Of a stretch of DNA of 60,702 nucleotides, positions 9,405-20,411 are shown piece by piece (within the stretch, counting starts at the first letter, position 1; every line of letters begins with the position of its first letter). The stretch is from contig NZ_LABX01000002.1 in NCBI RefSeq assembly GCF_001043915.1, forward strand, positions 1 to 60,702, given 5' to 3'. The notes under the pieces were generated by a model. That model had not been told where the DNA came from. It saw only the letters and a program-made list of their open reading frames with translations, and made no database searches. The stretch is from Methylobacterium aquaticum. GTDB taxonomy: Bacteria; Pseudomonadota; Alphaproteobacteria; Rhizobiales; Beijerinckiaceae. Made by a program: the position numbers and the translations under genes.

Positions 9405-11996
9405 ATGGCCGAACGTTACAACGCGAAGGATTCCGAGCCCCACTGGCAGCAGGTGTGGGCCGAGCGGGAGATTTTTCGCACCCGCAACGACGATCCGCGC
9501 CCGAAATACTACGTGCTCGAGATGTTCCCCTACCCGTCGGGGCGTATCCATATGGGCCACGTGCGCAACTACGCGATGGGCGACGTCGTCGCACGCTACA
9601 AGCGCGCCAAGGGCTTCAACGTCCTGCACCCGATGGGCTGGGACGCCTTCGGCCTGCCGGCCGAGAACGCCGCGATGCAGAACAAGGTCAACCCGCGGGA
9701 CTGGACCTACGCCAACATCGCGACGATGCGGGCGCAGCTGCAATCGATGGGCCTGTCGCTGGACTGGAGCCGCGAGATCGCGACCTGCGATCCCGACTAT
9801 TACAAGCACCAGCAGCGGATGTTCCTGGACTTCCTGACGGCCGGGCTGGTCGCGCGCCGCACCGCCAAGGTGAACTGGGATCCGGTCGACCATACGGTCC
9901 TCGCCAACGAGCAGGTGATCGACGGGCGCGGCTGGCGCTCCGGCGCCCTGGTCGAGCAGCGCGAGCTGACCCAGTGGTTCTTCAAGATCACCGATTTTGC
10001 CCAGGACCTCGACGACCGGCTCGACACGCTGGAGCGCTGGCCGGAGAAGGTCCGGCTGATGCAGCGCAACTGGATCGGACGCTCGGAAGGGCTGGAGCTG
10101 CGCTTCGCCCTGGAGACCGCGCCCGAGGGCGCCGGCCGCGAGGTCACCGTCTACACGACCCGGCCCGACACGCTGTTCGGCGCCAAGTTCCTGGCCGTCG
10201 CCGCCGACCACCCGCTCGCCGCCGCGGTGGCGAAGGATAACCCGGCCTTGCAGGATTTCATCGCCGAGTGCCGGCGCATGGGCACCGCGCAGGCCGCGAT
10301 CGACACGGCGGAGAAGCTCGGCTTCGATACCGCCTTGCGGGTGCGCCACCCGCTCGACCCGTCCTGGACCCTGCCGGTCTATGTCGCGAATTTCGTGCTG
10401 ATGGATTACGGCACCGGCGCGGTGTTCGGCTGCCCGGCCCATGACCAGCGCGACCTCGACTTCGCCAACAAGTATGGTCTCGGCAACACGCCGGTCGTCT
10501 GCCCGCCGGACCAGGACGCCGCGAGCTTCGTCATCACCGATACCGCCTATGATGGCGACGGCCGGATGATCAACTCGCGCTTCCTCGACGGGATGACCAC
10601 CGACGAGGCGTTCAAGATTGTCGCCGATCGCCTGGAGGCCGAGACCCGCGACGGCGCTCCGGTCGGCAAGCGTCGGGTGCAGTTCCGCCTGCGCGACTGG
10701 GGTGTCTCGCGCCAGCGCTACTGGGGCTGCCCGATTCCAGTCATCCATTGCGATGCCTGCGGCGTCGTGCCGGTCCCGGTCGCGGACCTGCCAGTGCGCC
10801 TGCCGGAGGAGGTGTCGTTCGACGTGCCCGGCAATCCGCTGGAGCGGGATGCCGCGTGGCGCAACGTGCCGTGCCCGTCCTGCGGCAAGCCGGCCCGGCG
10901 CGAGACCGACACGATGGACACCTTCGTCGACTCGTCCTGGTACTTCGCCCGCTTCACCGCGCCGTGGCTTCAGGATGCGCCGACCGACAAGGCGGTGGCG
11001 GATCATTGGCTGCCGGTCGACCAGTATATCGGCGGCATCGAGCACGCGATCCTGCACCTGCTGTATTCCCGCTTCTTCATGCGGGCGATGCGCACGACCG
11101 GGTGGGCCGGGCTCGACGAGCCCTTCGCCGGCCTGTTCACGCAAGGCATGGTGGTCCACGAAACCTACCGCGACGCGGATGGGGCGTGGGTGCAGCCGGT
11201 CGACGTCAAGATCGTCAGCGAGGACGGCGCCCGGCGAGCGTTTCACGTGAAAACAGACGCGCCGATCGCCATCGGGGCGATCGAGAAGATGTCGAAGTCG
11301 AAGAAGAATGTCGTCGATCCGGACGACATCATCGCGTCCTATGGCGCCGACACGGCCCGCTGGTTCATGCTCTCCGACTCGCCGCCCGAGCGCGACGTGA
11401 TCTGGACCGAGGATGGCGTGCAGGGCGCCTCGCGCTTCGTCCAGCGGGTCTGGCGCATGGTCAGCGACGTCGCCACGGGCGGGAACGAGCCGGCGGGCGC
11501 CGGCAGCGAGGCGGTGCTGAAGGCGGCGCACAAGGCGCTGGCGGCGGTCGGCGACGATATCGAGCGTCTCCGCTTCAACCGCTGCGTGGCTCATATCTAC
11601 GAGCTGGCGAACAGCCTCCAGGAGGCGGTCAACGCCGAGCGCGGCCACGCCCCCTCCCCTGCCCTGCGCGAGGCGACCCTGATCCTGGTGCAGCTCATCG
11701 CCCCGATGATGCCGCACCTGGCCGAGACCTGCTGGACGGCGCTCAACCAGGACGGCCTGGTGGCGGAAGCCGCCTGGCCGACGCTCCGGAACGACCTCCT
11801 GGTCGAGGACAGCGTGACCATGCCGGTGCAGATCAACGGCCGCAAGCGCGCCGACGTCACCGTCGCGCGGGACGCCGACCAGGCGGCCGTCCAGGCGGCC
11901 GTGCTGGCCCTCGAACCGGTGCACCGTGCCCTGGAGGGCAAGCCACCGCGCAAGGTGATCGTCGTGCCGCTGCGCATCGTCAACATCGTGGTCTGA
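9405..11996 (+). CDS. leuS: Leucyl-tRNA synthetase
   Basis: A class I aminoacyl-tRNA synthetase of 863 residues. The HIGH-type motif reads [15 protein letters not shown] near residue 45, and the KMSKS loop reads [14 protein letters not shown]. Between them is the editing domain ([20 protein letters not shown], and the [13 protein letters not shown] region). A zinc-type loop ([20 protein letters not shown]) is present. The C-terminal segment ends in [14 protein letters not shown] 9405 ([15 protein letters not shown]) is the family start. A hairpin terminator follows at 12024. A ParB-box-like sequence lies inside the coding region at 11239-11254. It heads the conserved leuS-lptE-holA order. Confidence 0.98.
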   Translation: MAERYNAKDSEPHWQQVWAEREIFRTRNDDPRPKYYVLEMFPYPSGRIHMGHVRNYAMGDVVARYKRAKGFNVLHPMGWDAFGLPAENAAMQNKVNPRDWTYANIATMRAQLQSMGLSLDWSREIATCDPDYYKHQQRMFLDFLTAGLVARRTAKVNWDPVDHTVLANEQVIDGRGWRSGALVEQRELTQWFFKITDFAQDLDDRLDTLERWPEKVRLMQRNWIGRSEGLELRFALETAPEGAGREVTVYTTRPDTLFGAKFLAVAADHPLAAAVAKDNPALQDFIAECRRMGTAQAAIDTAEKLGFDTALRVRHPLDPSWTLPVYVANFVLMDYGTGAVFGCPAHDQRDLDFANKYGLGNTPVVCPPDQDAASFVITDTAYDGDGRMINSRFLDGMTTDEAFKIVADRLEAETRDGAPVGKRRVQFRLRDWGVSRQRYWGCPIPVIHCDACGVVPVPVADLPVRLPEEVSFDVPGNPLERDAAWRNVPCPSCGKPARRETDTMDTFVDSSWYFARFTAPWLQDAPTDKAVADHWLPVDQYIGGIEHAILHLLYSRFFMRAMRTTGWAGLDEPFAGLFTQGMVVHETYRDADGAWVQPVDVKIVSEDGARRAFHVKTDAPIAIGAIEKMSKSKKNVVDPDDIIASYGADTARWFMLSDSPPERDVIWTEDGVQGASRFVQRVWRMVSDVATGGNEPAGAGSEAVLKAAHKALAAVGDDIERLRFNRCVAHIYELANSLQEAVNAERGHAPSPALREATLILVQLIAPMMPHLAETCWTALNQDGLVAEAAWPTLRNDLLVEDSVTMPVQINGRKRADVTVARDADQAAVQAAVLALEPVHRALEGKPPRKVIVVPLRIVNIVV
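11239..11254. promoter_or_regulatory. parS-like ParB-binding site inside leuS
   Basis: CGTTTCACGTGAAAAC matches the palindromic ParB box TGTTTCACGTGAAACA at 13 of 16 positions, including the whole TTTCACGTGAAA core. It lies about 2.7 kb from parB and is identical to the site at 18294-18309. The match is seen directly; ParB binding is inferred. Confidence 0.75.
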
Positions 11997-12023
11997 TCGA
12001 CCGCATCACGGTTCGACCATGAC

Positions 12024-12053
12024 GGGCCCGGCGATCATCGGATTGCCGGGCCC
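12024..12053 (+). terminator. Intrinsic terminator of leuS
   Basis: GGGCCCGGC (12024-12032) pairs perfectly with GCCGGGCCC (12045-12053), followed by TTCTCGT. It lies 28 bases after the leuS stop. A second stem, 12148-12156 with 12177-12185, sits in the leader of lptE; its role is unknown. Confidence 0.7.
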
Positions 12054-12255
12054 TTCTCGTGTCATCCCCGATCTTCACCGAGCGCCCGGCTCACGGCCCT
12101 GCTGTCGCCGCAGAGAGTCTTTAGATCAACGTCCTAATCCTGGCCGCCCAAGAGGGATGGTCGATCGGTGGGTCACCCCTCTTGGCAGGACTTCAGCGTA
12201 GCGGTAACGGCGTCAGGTAGCGGTACAGAATCACGCGGTGGCAGGACGGACCTTC

Positions 12256-12792
12256 ATGGCAGGCAGCACGGCGAAGACGGCGCGGAACCTCATATTCGTC
12301 GCCACCCTGGCGCTCGGCCTCTCGGCCTGCTTCCGGCCGCTCTATGGGCCGACCGCCTCCGGCGCCCCATTGAGCGCCGTGCTGGCGTCGATCCAGGTCG
12401 AGCCGGCCAGGACGGCGCAGGGCCAGGAACGCCTCGGGCACTACCTGCGCAGCGAGCTGGTCTTCGACCTCGACGGCTCGGGCACGCCGACCGAGAAGAA
12501 GTACCGGCTGAGCCTCGCGGCGAGCGAGACGGTGCAGACGCCGATCGTCAGCTCGATCACCGGCCGGGCCGAGGCGGCGACACTGGTCGGCACCGCCTCC
12601 TACAAGGTCCAGACTCTCGCCGGCGATCGCACCATCACCGAGGGCGTTGCGCAAGGAACCGCCACCTACGACCGTTCGTCCCAGCGCTTCGCCAGCCTGC
12701 GCGCCGCCCGCGACGCCGAGATCCGCCTGGCCAAGCTCCTGTCCGATCAGATCAAGACCCGCGTCGCCGCGATCCTGGCGACCCAGCCCTGA
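12256..12792 (+). CDS. lptE: LPS-assembly lipoprotein LptE
   Basis: LptE plugs the LptD barrel and helps place lipopolysaccharide in the outer membrane. The predicted protein has a lipoprotein signal ending in the lipobox LSAC, after which comes FRPLYGPT, the phrase typical of alphaproteobacterial LptE. The rest (about 150 residues) is a small alpha-beta domain with low overall conservation. ATG 12256 has AGGACGGA upstream; GTG 12238 is the alternative. It lies between leuS and holA as in most relatives and probably shares a transcript with holA, which starts 28 bases after its stop. Confidence 0.88.
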   Translation: MAGSTAKTARNLIFVATLALGLSACFRPLYGPTASGAPLSAVLASIQVEPARTAQGQERLGHYLRSELVFDLDGSGTPTEKKYRLSLAASETVQTPIVSSITGRAEAATLVGTASYKVQTLAGDRTITEGVAQGTATYDRSSQRFASLRAARDAEIRLAKLLSDQIKTRVAAILATQP

Positions 12793-12820
12793 GCGCACCG
12801 ATGACCACCGGAGGCGTGTC

Positions 12821-13849
12821 GTGACGGCCGTCAAGGCCGGAGAGGTGGAGGGGCTGCTGCGCCGCGGTCCCGATCCGCGCATCGCCGTGATCCTGGTCTA
12901 CGGCCCGGATACCGGTCTCGTCACCGAGCGCGCCCGCCTGCTGGCCGAGGCAGCGGTCGACGACCCGTCCGACCCCTTCGCTCTGGTCAAGCTCGATGGC
13001 GACGTGCTGGCGAGCGATCCCGGTCGCCTCGTCGACGAGGCCGCAACCGTTGGGCTGTTCGGCGGCAAACGAGCGGTCTGGGTGCGACCTGGCAGCCGCA
13101 ACTACGCGCCCGCGGTCGAGGCTGCTCTGAAGCAGGACGGCGCCGATACCCGCATCGTGGTCGAGGCCGGCGATCTCGCCAAATCGGCCCCGTTGCGCGT
13201 CGTCTGCGAGCGCTCGCCCCGGGCGCTGGCGATCCCCTGCTATCCGGACGATGCCGGGACGCTCGCCGACCTGATCGACCGGACCTTGCGGGCCGACGGC
13301 TTGCGCATCACCCGCGAGGCTCGCGATCTTCTCGTCAGTGGCCTCGGCGGTGACCGGCGAGCCAGCCTCGGCGAGATCGAGAAGCTGGCGCTCTACGCCC
13401 GCGGCCAAGGCGAGATCGGCATCGACGATGTCGAGGCGATCGGCAGCGATGTCTCGGGATCGATGCTGAATGCTCTGATCGACGCCGCCTTCGCGGGGCG
13501 GATCGCCGAGACGGAGCGGAGCTACCGGCGCTTCCAGATCGAGGGCATGGATGCCTCGGTGATGCTCGGCGGCGCCTTGCGCCACGCTCTCACCCTGCTC
13601 GCCACGCGCCTCGACGGCGAGGGCAAGAGCCCGAGCGCCATGGTGGCGGGCTGGCGCGGCCTGCATTTCCGGCGCCAGAAGATCGTCGAGAGTCAGCTCG
13701 CCCGCTGGAATCCGGCCTCCCTGCGCCGGGCCGCGTCACTGCTCCAGGAGGCGGTTCTCCAGGCCCGTCGAGCCGGGGGCAACTTCTCTCACGCGATTGC
13801 GGCCGATCTCTTCTTGCGTCTCGCCAGCGAGGCTGCACGCCGGGGCTGA
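12821..13849 (+). CDS. holA: DNA polymerase III delta subunit
   Basis: HolA opens the beta sliding clamp as part of the clamp loader. The 342-residue protein shows the family's N-terminal AAA-like fold (VILVYGPDTGLVTERARLL, residues about 20-40), the FGGKRAVWVRPGSR segment, and the C-terminal collar with the ASLGEIEKLALYA and GMDASVMLGGALRHA blocks. The start is GTG 12821, preceded by GGAGG at a good distance; longer reading upstream overlaps lptE in another frame and is not coding. It follows lptE by 28 bases and converges on parB across a symmetric hairpin. Confidence 0.95.
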   Translation: MTAVKAGEVEGLLRRGPDPRIAVILVYGPDTGLVTERARLLAEAAVDDPSDPFALVKLDGDVLASDPGRLVDEAATVGLFGGKRAVWVRPGSRNYAPAVEAALKQDGADTRIVVEAGDLAKSAPLRVVCERSPRALAIPCYPDDAGTLADLIDRTLRADGLRITREARDLLVSGLGGDRRASLGEIEKLALYARGQGEIGIDDVEAIGSDVSGSMLNALIDAAFAGRIAETERSYRRFQIEGMDASVMLGGALRHALTLLATRLDGEGKSPSAMVAGWRGLHFRRQKIVESQLARWNPASLRRAASLLQEAVLQARRAGGNFSHAIAADLFLRLASEAARRG

Positions 13850-13869
13850 CGACCCCCCTCCCCTCTGTC

Positions 13870-13896
13870 GGAGCCGGGCATCATGGGCCCGGCTCC
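13870..13896. terminator. Bidirectional hairpin between holA and parB
   Basis: GGAGCCGGGC (13870-13879) and GCCCGGCTCC (13887-13896) form a perfect 10-bp stem with a 7-base loop in the 54-base gap between convergent holA and parB. No T run is present on either side, so termination is inferred from position and stem strength. Confidence 0.6.
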
Positions 13897-13903
13897 GCAT
13901 TCG

Positions 13904-14800
13904 TCACGCTTCAAGCCGACGACACAGCCCGTCGAGCTGGTCGAGGCTCGCATAGCGCAGCCGCACCTCGCCGCCGGTGCCCTTGGCCTCGATCGACACC
14001 ACGACCCCCAAGGCGTCTTCCAGGCGCCGTTCGAGCGCGCGGGTATCGGCATCCTTCTCGATAGCGGCTTTGCGCGGTCGGCCGGGCCTCGGGCCGGTGC
14101 CGGTCTGCTCGCCGGCGGCCAGGGCCTCGACCTCTCGCACCGTCATGCCGTCCTCGATCACCCGGCGGGCGACGGTGTCCGGATCCTTGACGGCGAGGAG
14201 CGCCCGGGCATGACCGGCCGTGAGCGTGCCGGCAATGACGTGGTCCTGCACGCTGGCGGGCAATTGCAGCAGGCGCAGGGTGTTGGCGAGATGGCTGCGG
14301 CTCTTGCCGATGATCTCGGCGAGTTCGGTCTGGGTGTAGCGGAACTCGCTCATCAGCCGCTCGTAGCCCGCCGCCTCCTCGATGGCGTTGAGATCGGCGC
14401 GCTGAACGTTCTCCAGAATGGCGTATTCGAGCGAGGTGCGGTCGTCGATCTCGACCGTCACCACCGGCACGTCATGCAGCCCGGCCCGTTGCGCCGCCCG
14501 CCAGCGCCGCTCGCCGGCGACGATCTCGAAGGCGTCCGGCATATTGGCCAGCGCCCGGACCACGATCGGCTGAATCACCCCGCGGGTGCGGATCGAGGCC
14601 GACAATTCCTCGAGTTCGGTCTCGGCGAAATGGCGACGCGGGTTGCGCGGGTTCGGCCGCAGGAACTCGATGGGAACGCGCCGCTGGCCGGCCTTCGGCT
14701 TCTCGGCAGCCGCTGGGGTTTCCTCGCCGAAATCGCCGATCAGCGCCGCGAGCCCCCGCCCGAGGCGCGGACGCGCTCCCTCCTCCGCCATACCCTTCAT
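13904..14800 (-). CDS. parB: Chromosome-partitioning protein ParB
   Basis: ParB binds parS, spreads as a CTP-dependent clamp and positions the origin with ParA. The 298-residue protein opens MKGMAEEGARPRLGRGLAALIGD, the ParA-stimulating type of N-terminus with basic residues. It continues with the ParB/Srx CTPase motifs NPRNPRRHF, GVIQPIVVR and the GERRWRAAQRAG box. The helix-turn-helix covers TQTELAEIIGKSRSHLANTLRLL, given here as a pattern of two helices near residues 155-180. A short dimerisation tail ends LCRRLEA. It lies 71 bases after parA on the same strand. Confidence 0.97.
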   Translation of the reverse strand: MKGMAEEGARPRLGRGLAALIGDFGEETPAAAEKPKAGQRRVPIEFLRPNPRNPRRHFAETELEELSASIRTRGVIQPIVVRALANMPDAFEIVAGERRWRAAQRAGLHDVPVVTVEIDDRTSLEYAILENVQRADLNAIEEAAGYERLMSEFRYTQTELAEIIGKSRSHLANTLRLLQLPASVQDHVIAGTLTAGHARALLAVKDPDTVARRVIEDGMTVREVEALAAGEQTGTGPRPGRPRKAAIEKDADTRALERRLEDALGVVVSIEAKGTGGEVRLRYASLDQLDGLCRRLEA

Positions 14801-14821
14801 CCTCTCATCGACTCCACTCGA

Positions 14822-14869
14822 CCAACGGCGCAGGATTCCCGATCGCGGGCGGACCCGGGATCGACACGG
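14822..14869. repeat. Decayed remnant of the 172-bp dispersed element
   Basis: In the short parA-parB gap, CCAACGGCG is followed by CGATCGCGGGCGGACCCGG and GATCGACACGG. This matches the interior of copy A (CGATCTCGGGCAGGCCCGG then GATCGACGCGG) with few changes. The right half of the element is absent. The likeness was found by eye and is moderate. Confidence 0.5.
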
Positions 14870-14871
14870 TG

Positions 14872-15716
<845 letters not shown>

Positions 15717-15720
<4 letters not shown>

Positions 15721-16358
15721 GAGAGAAGGCCGTTCACGCTGGAGATGCGGACGATTCGCGCGTCAGAATCGGTCCGGCTCGGGATCAGATCCGCGGTAAA
15801 TCTCCACCTTTCCTCCGCCTCGGTCAATTCCGTTAAGACATCACGGCCCTTCGGAAACAGCCCGGTGGCGCCTTTTTTCAACAGCGGTTCGGTCCAGGTG
15901 AGGAGCTGGGACAGTGGCGCGAGGGCCCGGGCGGTGACGATCTGCGAACCGGTGAAGCCCGCGACCACCGCTTCGATCCGGGCGACATGGATTTTCGCGG
16001 GCGCGCCTGTGAGGCGCGCGGTCTCCTGGAGGAAGGCGCCTTTCCGGCCGTTGCTCTCGACGAGATCGACGCGGAAGCCGGGTCGCTCCCGACCAGCAAT
16101 CGCCAGGATCAGCCCAGGAATGCCGGCGCCGCTGCCGAGATCGAGCCAGCGGGTGGCTTCGGGGGCGAGGGCGAGGAGCTGAAGCGAATCGGCGACGTGA
16201 CGGGTCCAGACCTCCGCCAGGGTCGAAGGCCCGACGAGGTTCTTGATCGATTGCCAGCGGGTGAGCTGGGCGACGTAGAGATCGAGGGCTGCGGCTGTTT
16301 CACGTGAAACGCCGGCGTCCCGCAGGACCGCGTCACGGCCGGGAGGAGCCTTGGTCAT
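15717..16358 (-). CDS. rsmG: 16S rRNA (guanine-N7) methyltransferase RsmG
   Basis: RsmG methylates N7 of G527 in 16S rRNA using S-adenosylmethionine. The 213-residue protein has the SAM-binding [17 protein letters not shown] motif, [12 protein letters not shown], and [13 protein letters not shown]. The N-terminal region reads [18 protein letters not shown]. The DNA encoding VSRET is itself a ParB box (16296-16311), so one stretch serves both as codons and as a likely centromere site. It overlaps mnmG by four bases at its start and parA by four at its end. Confidence 0.96.
16296..16311. promoter_or_regulatory. parS site inside rsmG
   Basis: TGTTTCACGTGAAACG differs from the consensus ParB box TGTTTCACGTGAAACA only in the last base. 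It lies within rsmG, about 0.6 kb upstream of the parA start. It is the best of three such sites in the window and the most likely primary ParB loading site. Confidence 0.9.
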
Positions 16359-18238
16359 TCGGCCGGGACCTGAGCGGCGGGGCGGCGGCGTGCATGAGCC
16401 GCCAGCAAGGTGAGGGCTGCCGGCGTCACGCCTTCGATACGGGCGGCTTGGCCGAGGGTGACGGGGCGGACCGTGTCGAGCTTCAATCGCAGCTCGTTCG
16501 ACAAGCCGGCAATGGTGCCGTAATCGAGCAGGGCTGGCAGCACCATTGCTTCGTCTCGCCGGAACGCCGCGATATCGGCCCGTTGCCGGTCGAGATAGAC
16601 CGCATAAGTCGCGTCGGTGCAGAGCCTGTCGGCGAGGGCAGGGGGGACATCCCGAAGCTGCGGCCAGACAACGGCCAACTGATCCCAGGTGATCTCCGGA
16701 TAGGACAGAAGCTGGAATGCCGAGCGGCGGATGCCATCGCGGTTGAGGGTGATGCCGTGACGCTGCGCCTCCGTGGGGGTGAGACTCACGCTCTCGAGCA
16801 TCCGGCGCGTGTCGTCCAGCGCTGCACGCCGCGTGGCATCGTGCGCGGCCCGCACCGGCGAGATGCAGCCGAGGGCGAGGCCACGGCCGGTCAGACGCTC
16901 ATCGGCATTGTCGACCCGCAAGCTGAGCCGATATTCCGAACGAGAGGTGAACATGCGGTACGGCTCGCTGACCCCATGGGTGACGAGGTCGTCGATCATC
17001 ACGCCGAGATAGGATTCGGCCCGGTCGAACACCGCGAGTTCGACTGCGCCAGCCAGGCGGGCCGCGTTGAGCCCGGCCACCAGCCCCTGGCCGGCGGCCT
17101 CCTCGTAGCCGGTGGTGCCATTGATCTGACCGGCCAGGAACAGGCCCCGGATGCGGCGGGTCTGAAGTGTCGGGTCGAGTTCGCGCGGATCGACGTAATC
17201 ATACTCGATCGCGTAGCCGGGGCGCAGGATGACCGCGCGGGTGCAACCGGGCAGCAGACGGACGATGCTGGCTTGTACCTCCTCGGGGAGGGAAGTCGAG
17301 ATGCCGTTCGGGTAGACGGTCACATCGTCGAGACCTTCCGGCTCAAGGAAGATCTGGTGGCCGTCGCGGTCGCCGAAGCGCACCACCTTGTCCTCGATCG
17401 ATGGGCAGTAGCGCGGGCCCCGGCTGGTGATGCCACCCGAATACATCGCCGAGCGGTGCAGGTTGGCGCGGATCAAATCGTGCGCCGCCTGGGAGGTCCG
17501 GGTGATGCCACACTCGATCTGCGGCGTGGTGATGCGCGCGGTGAGAGTTGAGAACGGGACCGGGTCGTCGTCGGCGGCCTGCTTGTCGATCCCGTGCCAA
17601 TCGATGGTGCGGCCATCGAGACGTGGCGGCGTCCCGGTCTTCAGGCGGCCAAGGGCGAAGCCGTGCCGGTCGAGAGTCGTGGACAGACCCATGGCCGGAC
17701 CTTCGCCGATCCGGCCGGCCGGGATCGTGACCTCGCCGATATGGATCAGTCCGCGCAGGAACGTCCCGGTGGTCAGGACCACGGCGCGGCCAGGGACGGC
17801 GCGGCCATCTTTGAGCACGGCGCCGGCGACCCGGCCATCGATCACGGTCAGGTCCGCGACTTCGCCTTCGATGATCGCAAGGTTCGGGATGTCTGCGAGG
17901 AATGCCTGCATCGCCCGGGCGTAGAGCTTGCGGTCCGCCTGCGTGCGTGGTCCGCGCACGGCCGGTCCCTTGCGGCGGTTGAGCAGCCGGAACTGGATTC
18001 CGGCACGATCCGCGACCCGCGCCATCAGACCATCGAGGGCATCGACCTCGCGCACGAGGTGACCCTTGCCGAGGCCGCCGATGGCAGGATTGCAGGACAT
18101 CGCCCCGAGGGTGTCGCGGCGATGCGTGACGAGGGCGGTGCGAGCACCGTAACGCGCGGCGGCGGCGGCCGCTTCGGCGCCCGCATGGCCGCCGCCGACG
18201 ACAATCACGTCGTAGGGGGAAGAATCATCGGAAAGCAT
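16355..18238 (-). CDS. mnmG: tRNA uridine-5-carboxymethylaminomethyl synthase subunit MnmG
   Basis: MnmG (GidA) works with MnmE to add the carboxymethylaminomethyl group at U34 of certain tRNAs, using FAD, NADH and methylene-tetrahydrofolate. The 627-residue protein has the FAD-binding [16 protein letters not shown] at the N-terminus, [30 protein letters not shown], and the C-terminal helical domain that contacts MnmE. Length and the ATG 18238 start are normal. It overlaps rsmG by four bases. mnmE lies 86 bases upstream, with a ParB box in the gap. Confidence 0.98.
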   Translation of the reverse strand: MLSDDSSPYDVIVVGGGHAGAEAAAAAARYGARTALVTHRRDTLGAMSCNPAIGGLGKGHLVREVDALDGLMARVADRAGIQFRLLNRRKGPAVRGPRTQADRKLYARAMQAFLADIPNLAIIEGEVADLTVIDGRVAGAVLKDGRAVPGRAVVLTTGTFLRGLIHIGEVTIPAGRIGEGPAMGLSTTLDRHGFALGRLKTGTPPRLDGRTIDWHGIDKQAADDDPVPFSTLTARITTPQIECGITRTSQAAHDLIRANLHRSAMYSGGITSRGPRYCPSIEDKVVRFGDRDGHQIFLEPEGLDDVTVYPNGISTSLPEEVQASIVRLLPGCTRAVILRPGYAIEYDYVDPRELDPTLQTRRIRGLFLAGQINGTTGYEEAAGQGLVAGLNAARLAGAVELAVFDRAESYLGVMIDDLVTHGVSEPYRMFTSRSEYRLSLRVDNADERLTGRGLALGCISPVRAAHDATRRAALDDTRRMLESVSLTPTEAQRHGITLNRDGIRRSAFQLLSYPEITWDQLAVVWPQLRDVPPALADRLCTDATYAVYLDRQRADIAAFRRDEAMVLPALLDYGTIAGLSNELRLKLDTVRPVTLGQAARIEGVTPAALTLLAAHARRRPAAQVPAE

Positions 18239-18293
18239 GCGCTGATTAGGGGATGCCGGATGACGGCGTCAATCACGCTGTCGCATCGTCCCG

Positions 18294-18309
18294 CGTTTCA
18301 CGTGAAAAC
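18294..18309. promoter_or_regulatory. parS-like site between mnmE and mnmG
   Basis: CGTTTCACGTGAAAAC keeps the full TTTCACGTGAAA core and is identical over 16 bases to the site in leuS at 11239-11254. It is the only one of the three outside a coding region. ParB binding is inferred. Confidence 0.75.
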
Positions 18310-18324
18310 ACCGCCTCCGGTCGG

Positions 18325-19638
18325 TCACTTGCCGATGCAGAAGCTGGAAAACAGGCGATCCAGCATGTCCTCGACGCCGACGCGTCCCGCCACCTCGCCG
18401 AGGGCCCGGATCGCGAGGCGTATATCCTCGGCCACCAGCTCGGCCGGCAATCGAGCCCCGTCTGTCGCGACGCGGTCGAGATGGTCGCGACAGCTTTCCA
18501 AGGCAAGGCGCTGGCGTTCGCGGGTCACCAGCGCGTCGCCGCTGCCGAGTGACGTTGCGGCGATGCGCTCGATCTCTGCGAGCAGGGTGCCGAGGCCGGC
18601 GCCGGTGAGCGCCGAAATCGTGAGGGCATTGTCCGAGACCGACTCTGACAGGTCGCCCTTGGTGGCGACGACAAGGGCGGGGACCGAGAGGGGAGGGGGA
18701 GCGTCACCGCCGGGTTCGCACAGCCACAGCACCAGGTCGGCTTGGTCGATGCGGCGCCGGCTGCGTGCCACGCCCTCGGCTTCGATAGCATCGGTGCTGT
18801 CGCGCAGTCCCGCCGTGTCGACGAGCAGGACCGGCAGGCCGCCGAGATCACAGCGGACCTCGATCGCGTCTCGGGTCGTGCCGGGAATCTCCGAGACGAT
18901 CGCGACATCGCGGCGGGCGAGGGCATTGAGGAGGGTCGACTTGCCGGCATTGGGCGCACCGGCGAGCACCACCGTGAACCCGTCCCGCAATCGCTCACCT
19001 CGGCGGCCATCGGCAAGCGCCGCCTGGATCGCATCGCGCACTCGGGAGGCGGTGACACGCCCGGCTTCCGTCAGCACGTCGTCGTCGACATCGCCCTCGT
19101 CGGAGAAGTCCAGGGCGGCTTCCGTCCCGGCGAGCACGTCGAGGAGCGTCTCGCGCCATGTCTCGACGGCTTGGCCGAGGGCGCCGTCGAGCTGGCGGAT
19201 CGCCTGGCGCCGCTGAGCCTCGGTCTCGGCATCGATCAGGTCGGCCAGTCCTTCGACGGCGGTGAGATCCATGCGGCCGTTGAGAAAGGCCCGCCGCGTG
19301 AAGGCGCCGGGCTGTGCCGGCTCGAGACCTGGAAGGGCGCCCAGGCTGCGCAGGATCGCGGCCCGCACCGCCGGTCCGCCGTGCACGTGCAGTTCCGCCA
19401 TATCCTCGCCGGTGGCGGTGGCGGGACCGGGCAGCCAGGCGACGAGGGCGTGGTCGAGCAACTCTCCGGTCGTCGGTTCGTGCAAGCTGCGCAGCGAGAG
19501 ACGACGCGCCGGGGGCAGCTTTGCGCGGATCAAGGCCGCGAGGGTTGGTCCGGCCTGCGGCCCGCTGATCCGCACGACCGCGACGGCGGTGCGGCCATAA
19601 CCGGTGGCGGGGGCGAAGATGGTATCGGGGGAAAGCAT
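18325..19638 (-). CDS. mnmE: tRNA modification GTPase MnmE
   Basis: MnmE (TrmE) is the GTPase partner of MnmG. The 437-residue protein has the N-terminal folate-binding domain (DTIFAPATGYGRTAVAVVR, then TRRAFLNGRMDLTAVEGL), a G domain with GAPNAGKSTLLN (G1), EIPGTTRDAIE (G2), DTAGLRD (G3) and TKGD (G4), and the C-terminal FCIGK motif with its essential Cys. ATG 19638 is chosen because the protein then begins MLSPDTIFAPATG; the frame runs 29 codons further up without similarity. Upstream lies a 773-base gap before rho. Confidence 0.97.
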   Translation of the reverse strand: MLSPDTIFAPATGYGRTAVAVVRISGPQAGPTLAALIRAKLPPARRLSLRSLHEPTTGELLDHALVAWLPGPATATGEDMAELHVHGGPAVRAAILRSLGALPGLEPAQPGAFTRRAFLNGRMDLTAVEGLADLIDAETEAQRRQAIRQLDGALGQAVETWRETLLDVLAGTEAALDFSDEGDVDDDVLTEAGRVTASRVRDAIQAALADGRRGERLRDGFTVVLAGAPNAGKSTLLNALARRDVAIVSEIPGTTRDAIEVRCDLGGLPVLLVDTAGLRDSTDAIEAEGVARSRRRIDQADLVLWLCEPGGDAPPPLSVPALVVATKGDLSESVSDNALTISALTGAGLGTLLAEIERIAATSLGSGDALVTRERQRLALESCRDHLDRVATDGARLPAELVAEDIRLAIRALGEVAGRVGVEDMLDRLFSSFCIGK

Positions 19639-20347
19639 CGGGCGAGTCGCAAGCCGGAACGAAGGAGATGAGGGGCGCGCCGAGGCAGCACCACCGCGCC
19701 GTGGCGACAGCAGCCCCGATCGCATTGCAATCGGCCGCCGCTTTCGGTTGTTGATTGTGCCGCATGATCGGCGACGACCCGATTGCCGCGTCGTCGGACA
19801 ATGCTCTCAGCAAATCTCGCAACAGGGGTAGCCGATTCTGCGACAGAAATCTGCGACCAAACAAGAACCTGCGCGGACGACGCATTGGCCTGCGATGCAG
19901 GACACGACCGGACCCGGACACGACAGCGGCGTGAATCTTGCCGGTGCGGGGCTCGCCCACCCTTGCCCTGATCCTGTCGTGCGGGCCCGTACCACAGGAT
20001 CAGGGCGAGGGTGGGAAGGGCGCTTCATATCACCGCTCCGTGCTGGACCGTGGGCATGCCGACGCAAGTCTGCTGAGAGGAGGCCACGACAGAGGCAAAG
20101 AACGCTGCGAGCGGTCTGCGCCACCCGCGACGCCATCCCGAGAGGTGCCGGCCCTGCATCGATCGCGCGGGATCGACGCTGCCGAGCCTCGATGGCGGGT
20201 TCCAGGGATCTTTGCGTCGTCTGGATGTCTCTTCGGACGCGGGTGAGAGAACCGGGCGTCGCGACGCAGCCGCCACGCGAGGGCTGTGGTCCATCCCTCA
20301 CGCTTCCGCATCACGGAGGAGGGGACACCGTCTCTCCCCAAACGACA
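19639..20347. other. Long gap between mnmE and rho, with a large hairpin
   Basis: No gene is visible on either strand in this part of the 773-base gap. It must hold the mnmE promoter. It contains a 22-bp hairpin (19955-20015) and a half copy of the AAGCAGAC hairpin family near 20058-20072. The first part (about 19740-19870) is less GC-rich than the surroundings. Open frames here overlap in both strands, lack ribosome sites and resemble no family. Confidence 0.6.
19955..20015. repeat. 22-bp-stem hairpin upstream of mnmE
   Basis: CCCACCCTTGCCCTGATCCT (from 19956) continues to T19976 and pairs with 19994-20015, with a single G-T wobble in 22 pairs. The 17-base loop contains the palindrome CGGGCCCG, so the whole block is nearly self-complementary. 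It is about 320 bases upstream of the mnmE start. Confidence 0.8.
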
Positions 20348-20371
20348 GCGGCGCCCCAGGCGGGGCGCCGC
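20348..20371 (-). terminator. Intrinsic terminator of rho
   Basis: GCGGCGCCCC (20348-20357) pairs perfectly with GGGGCGCCGC (20362-20371) around the loop AGGC, 40 bases beyond the rho stop on the minus strand. The following bases are only mildly T-rich. Confidence 0.6.
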
Positions 20372-20411
20372 GTGACACCATCAGGGTAATCTGGCGGCTG
20401 CGACAGCCCGA

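Noticed and set aside
9348..11924. An 858-codon open frame antisense to leuS
   Set aside because: It mirrors leuS exactly, with His/Arg/Gly-rich composition typical of the antisense of a GC-rich gene and no family motif. leuS itself has all its catalytic motifs.
19639..20411. The possibility that the mnmE-rho gap is the replication origin
   Set aside because: I saw no cluster of DnaA boxes or an A/T-rich unwinding stretch, and hemE, the usual neighbour of oriC in relatives, is not in the window.
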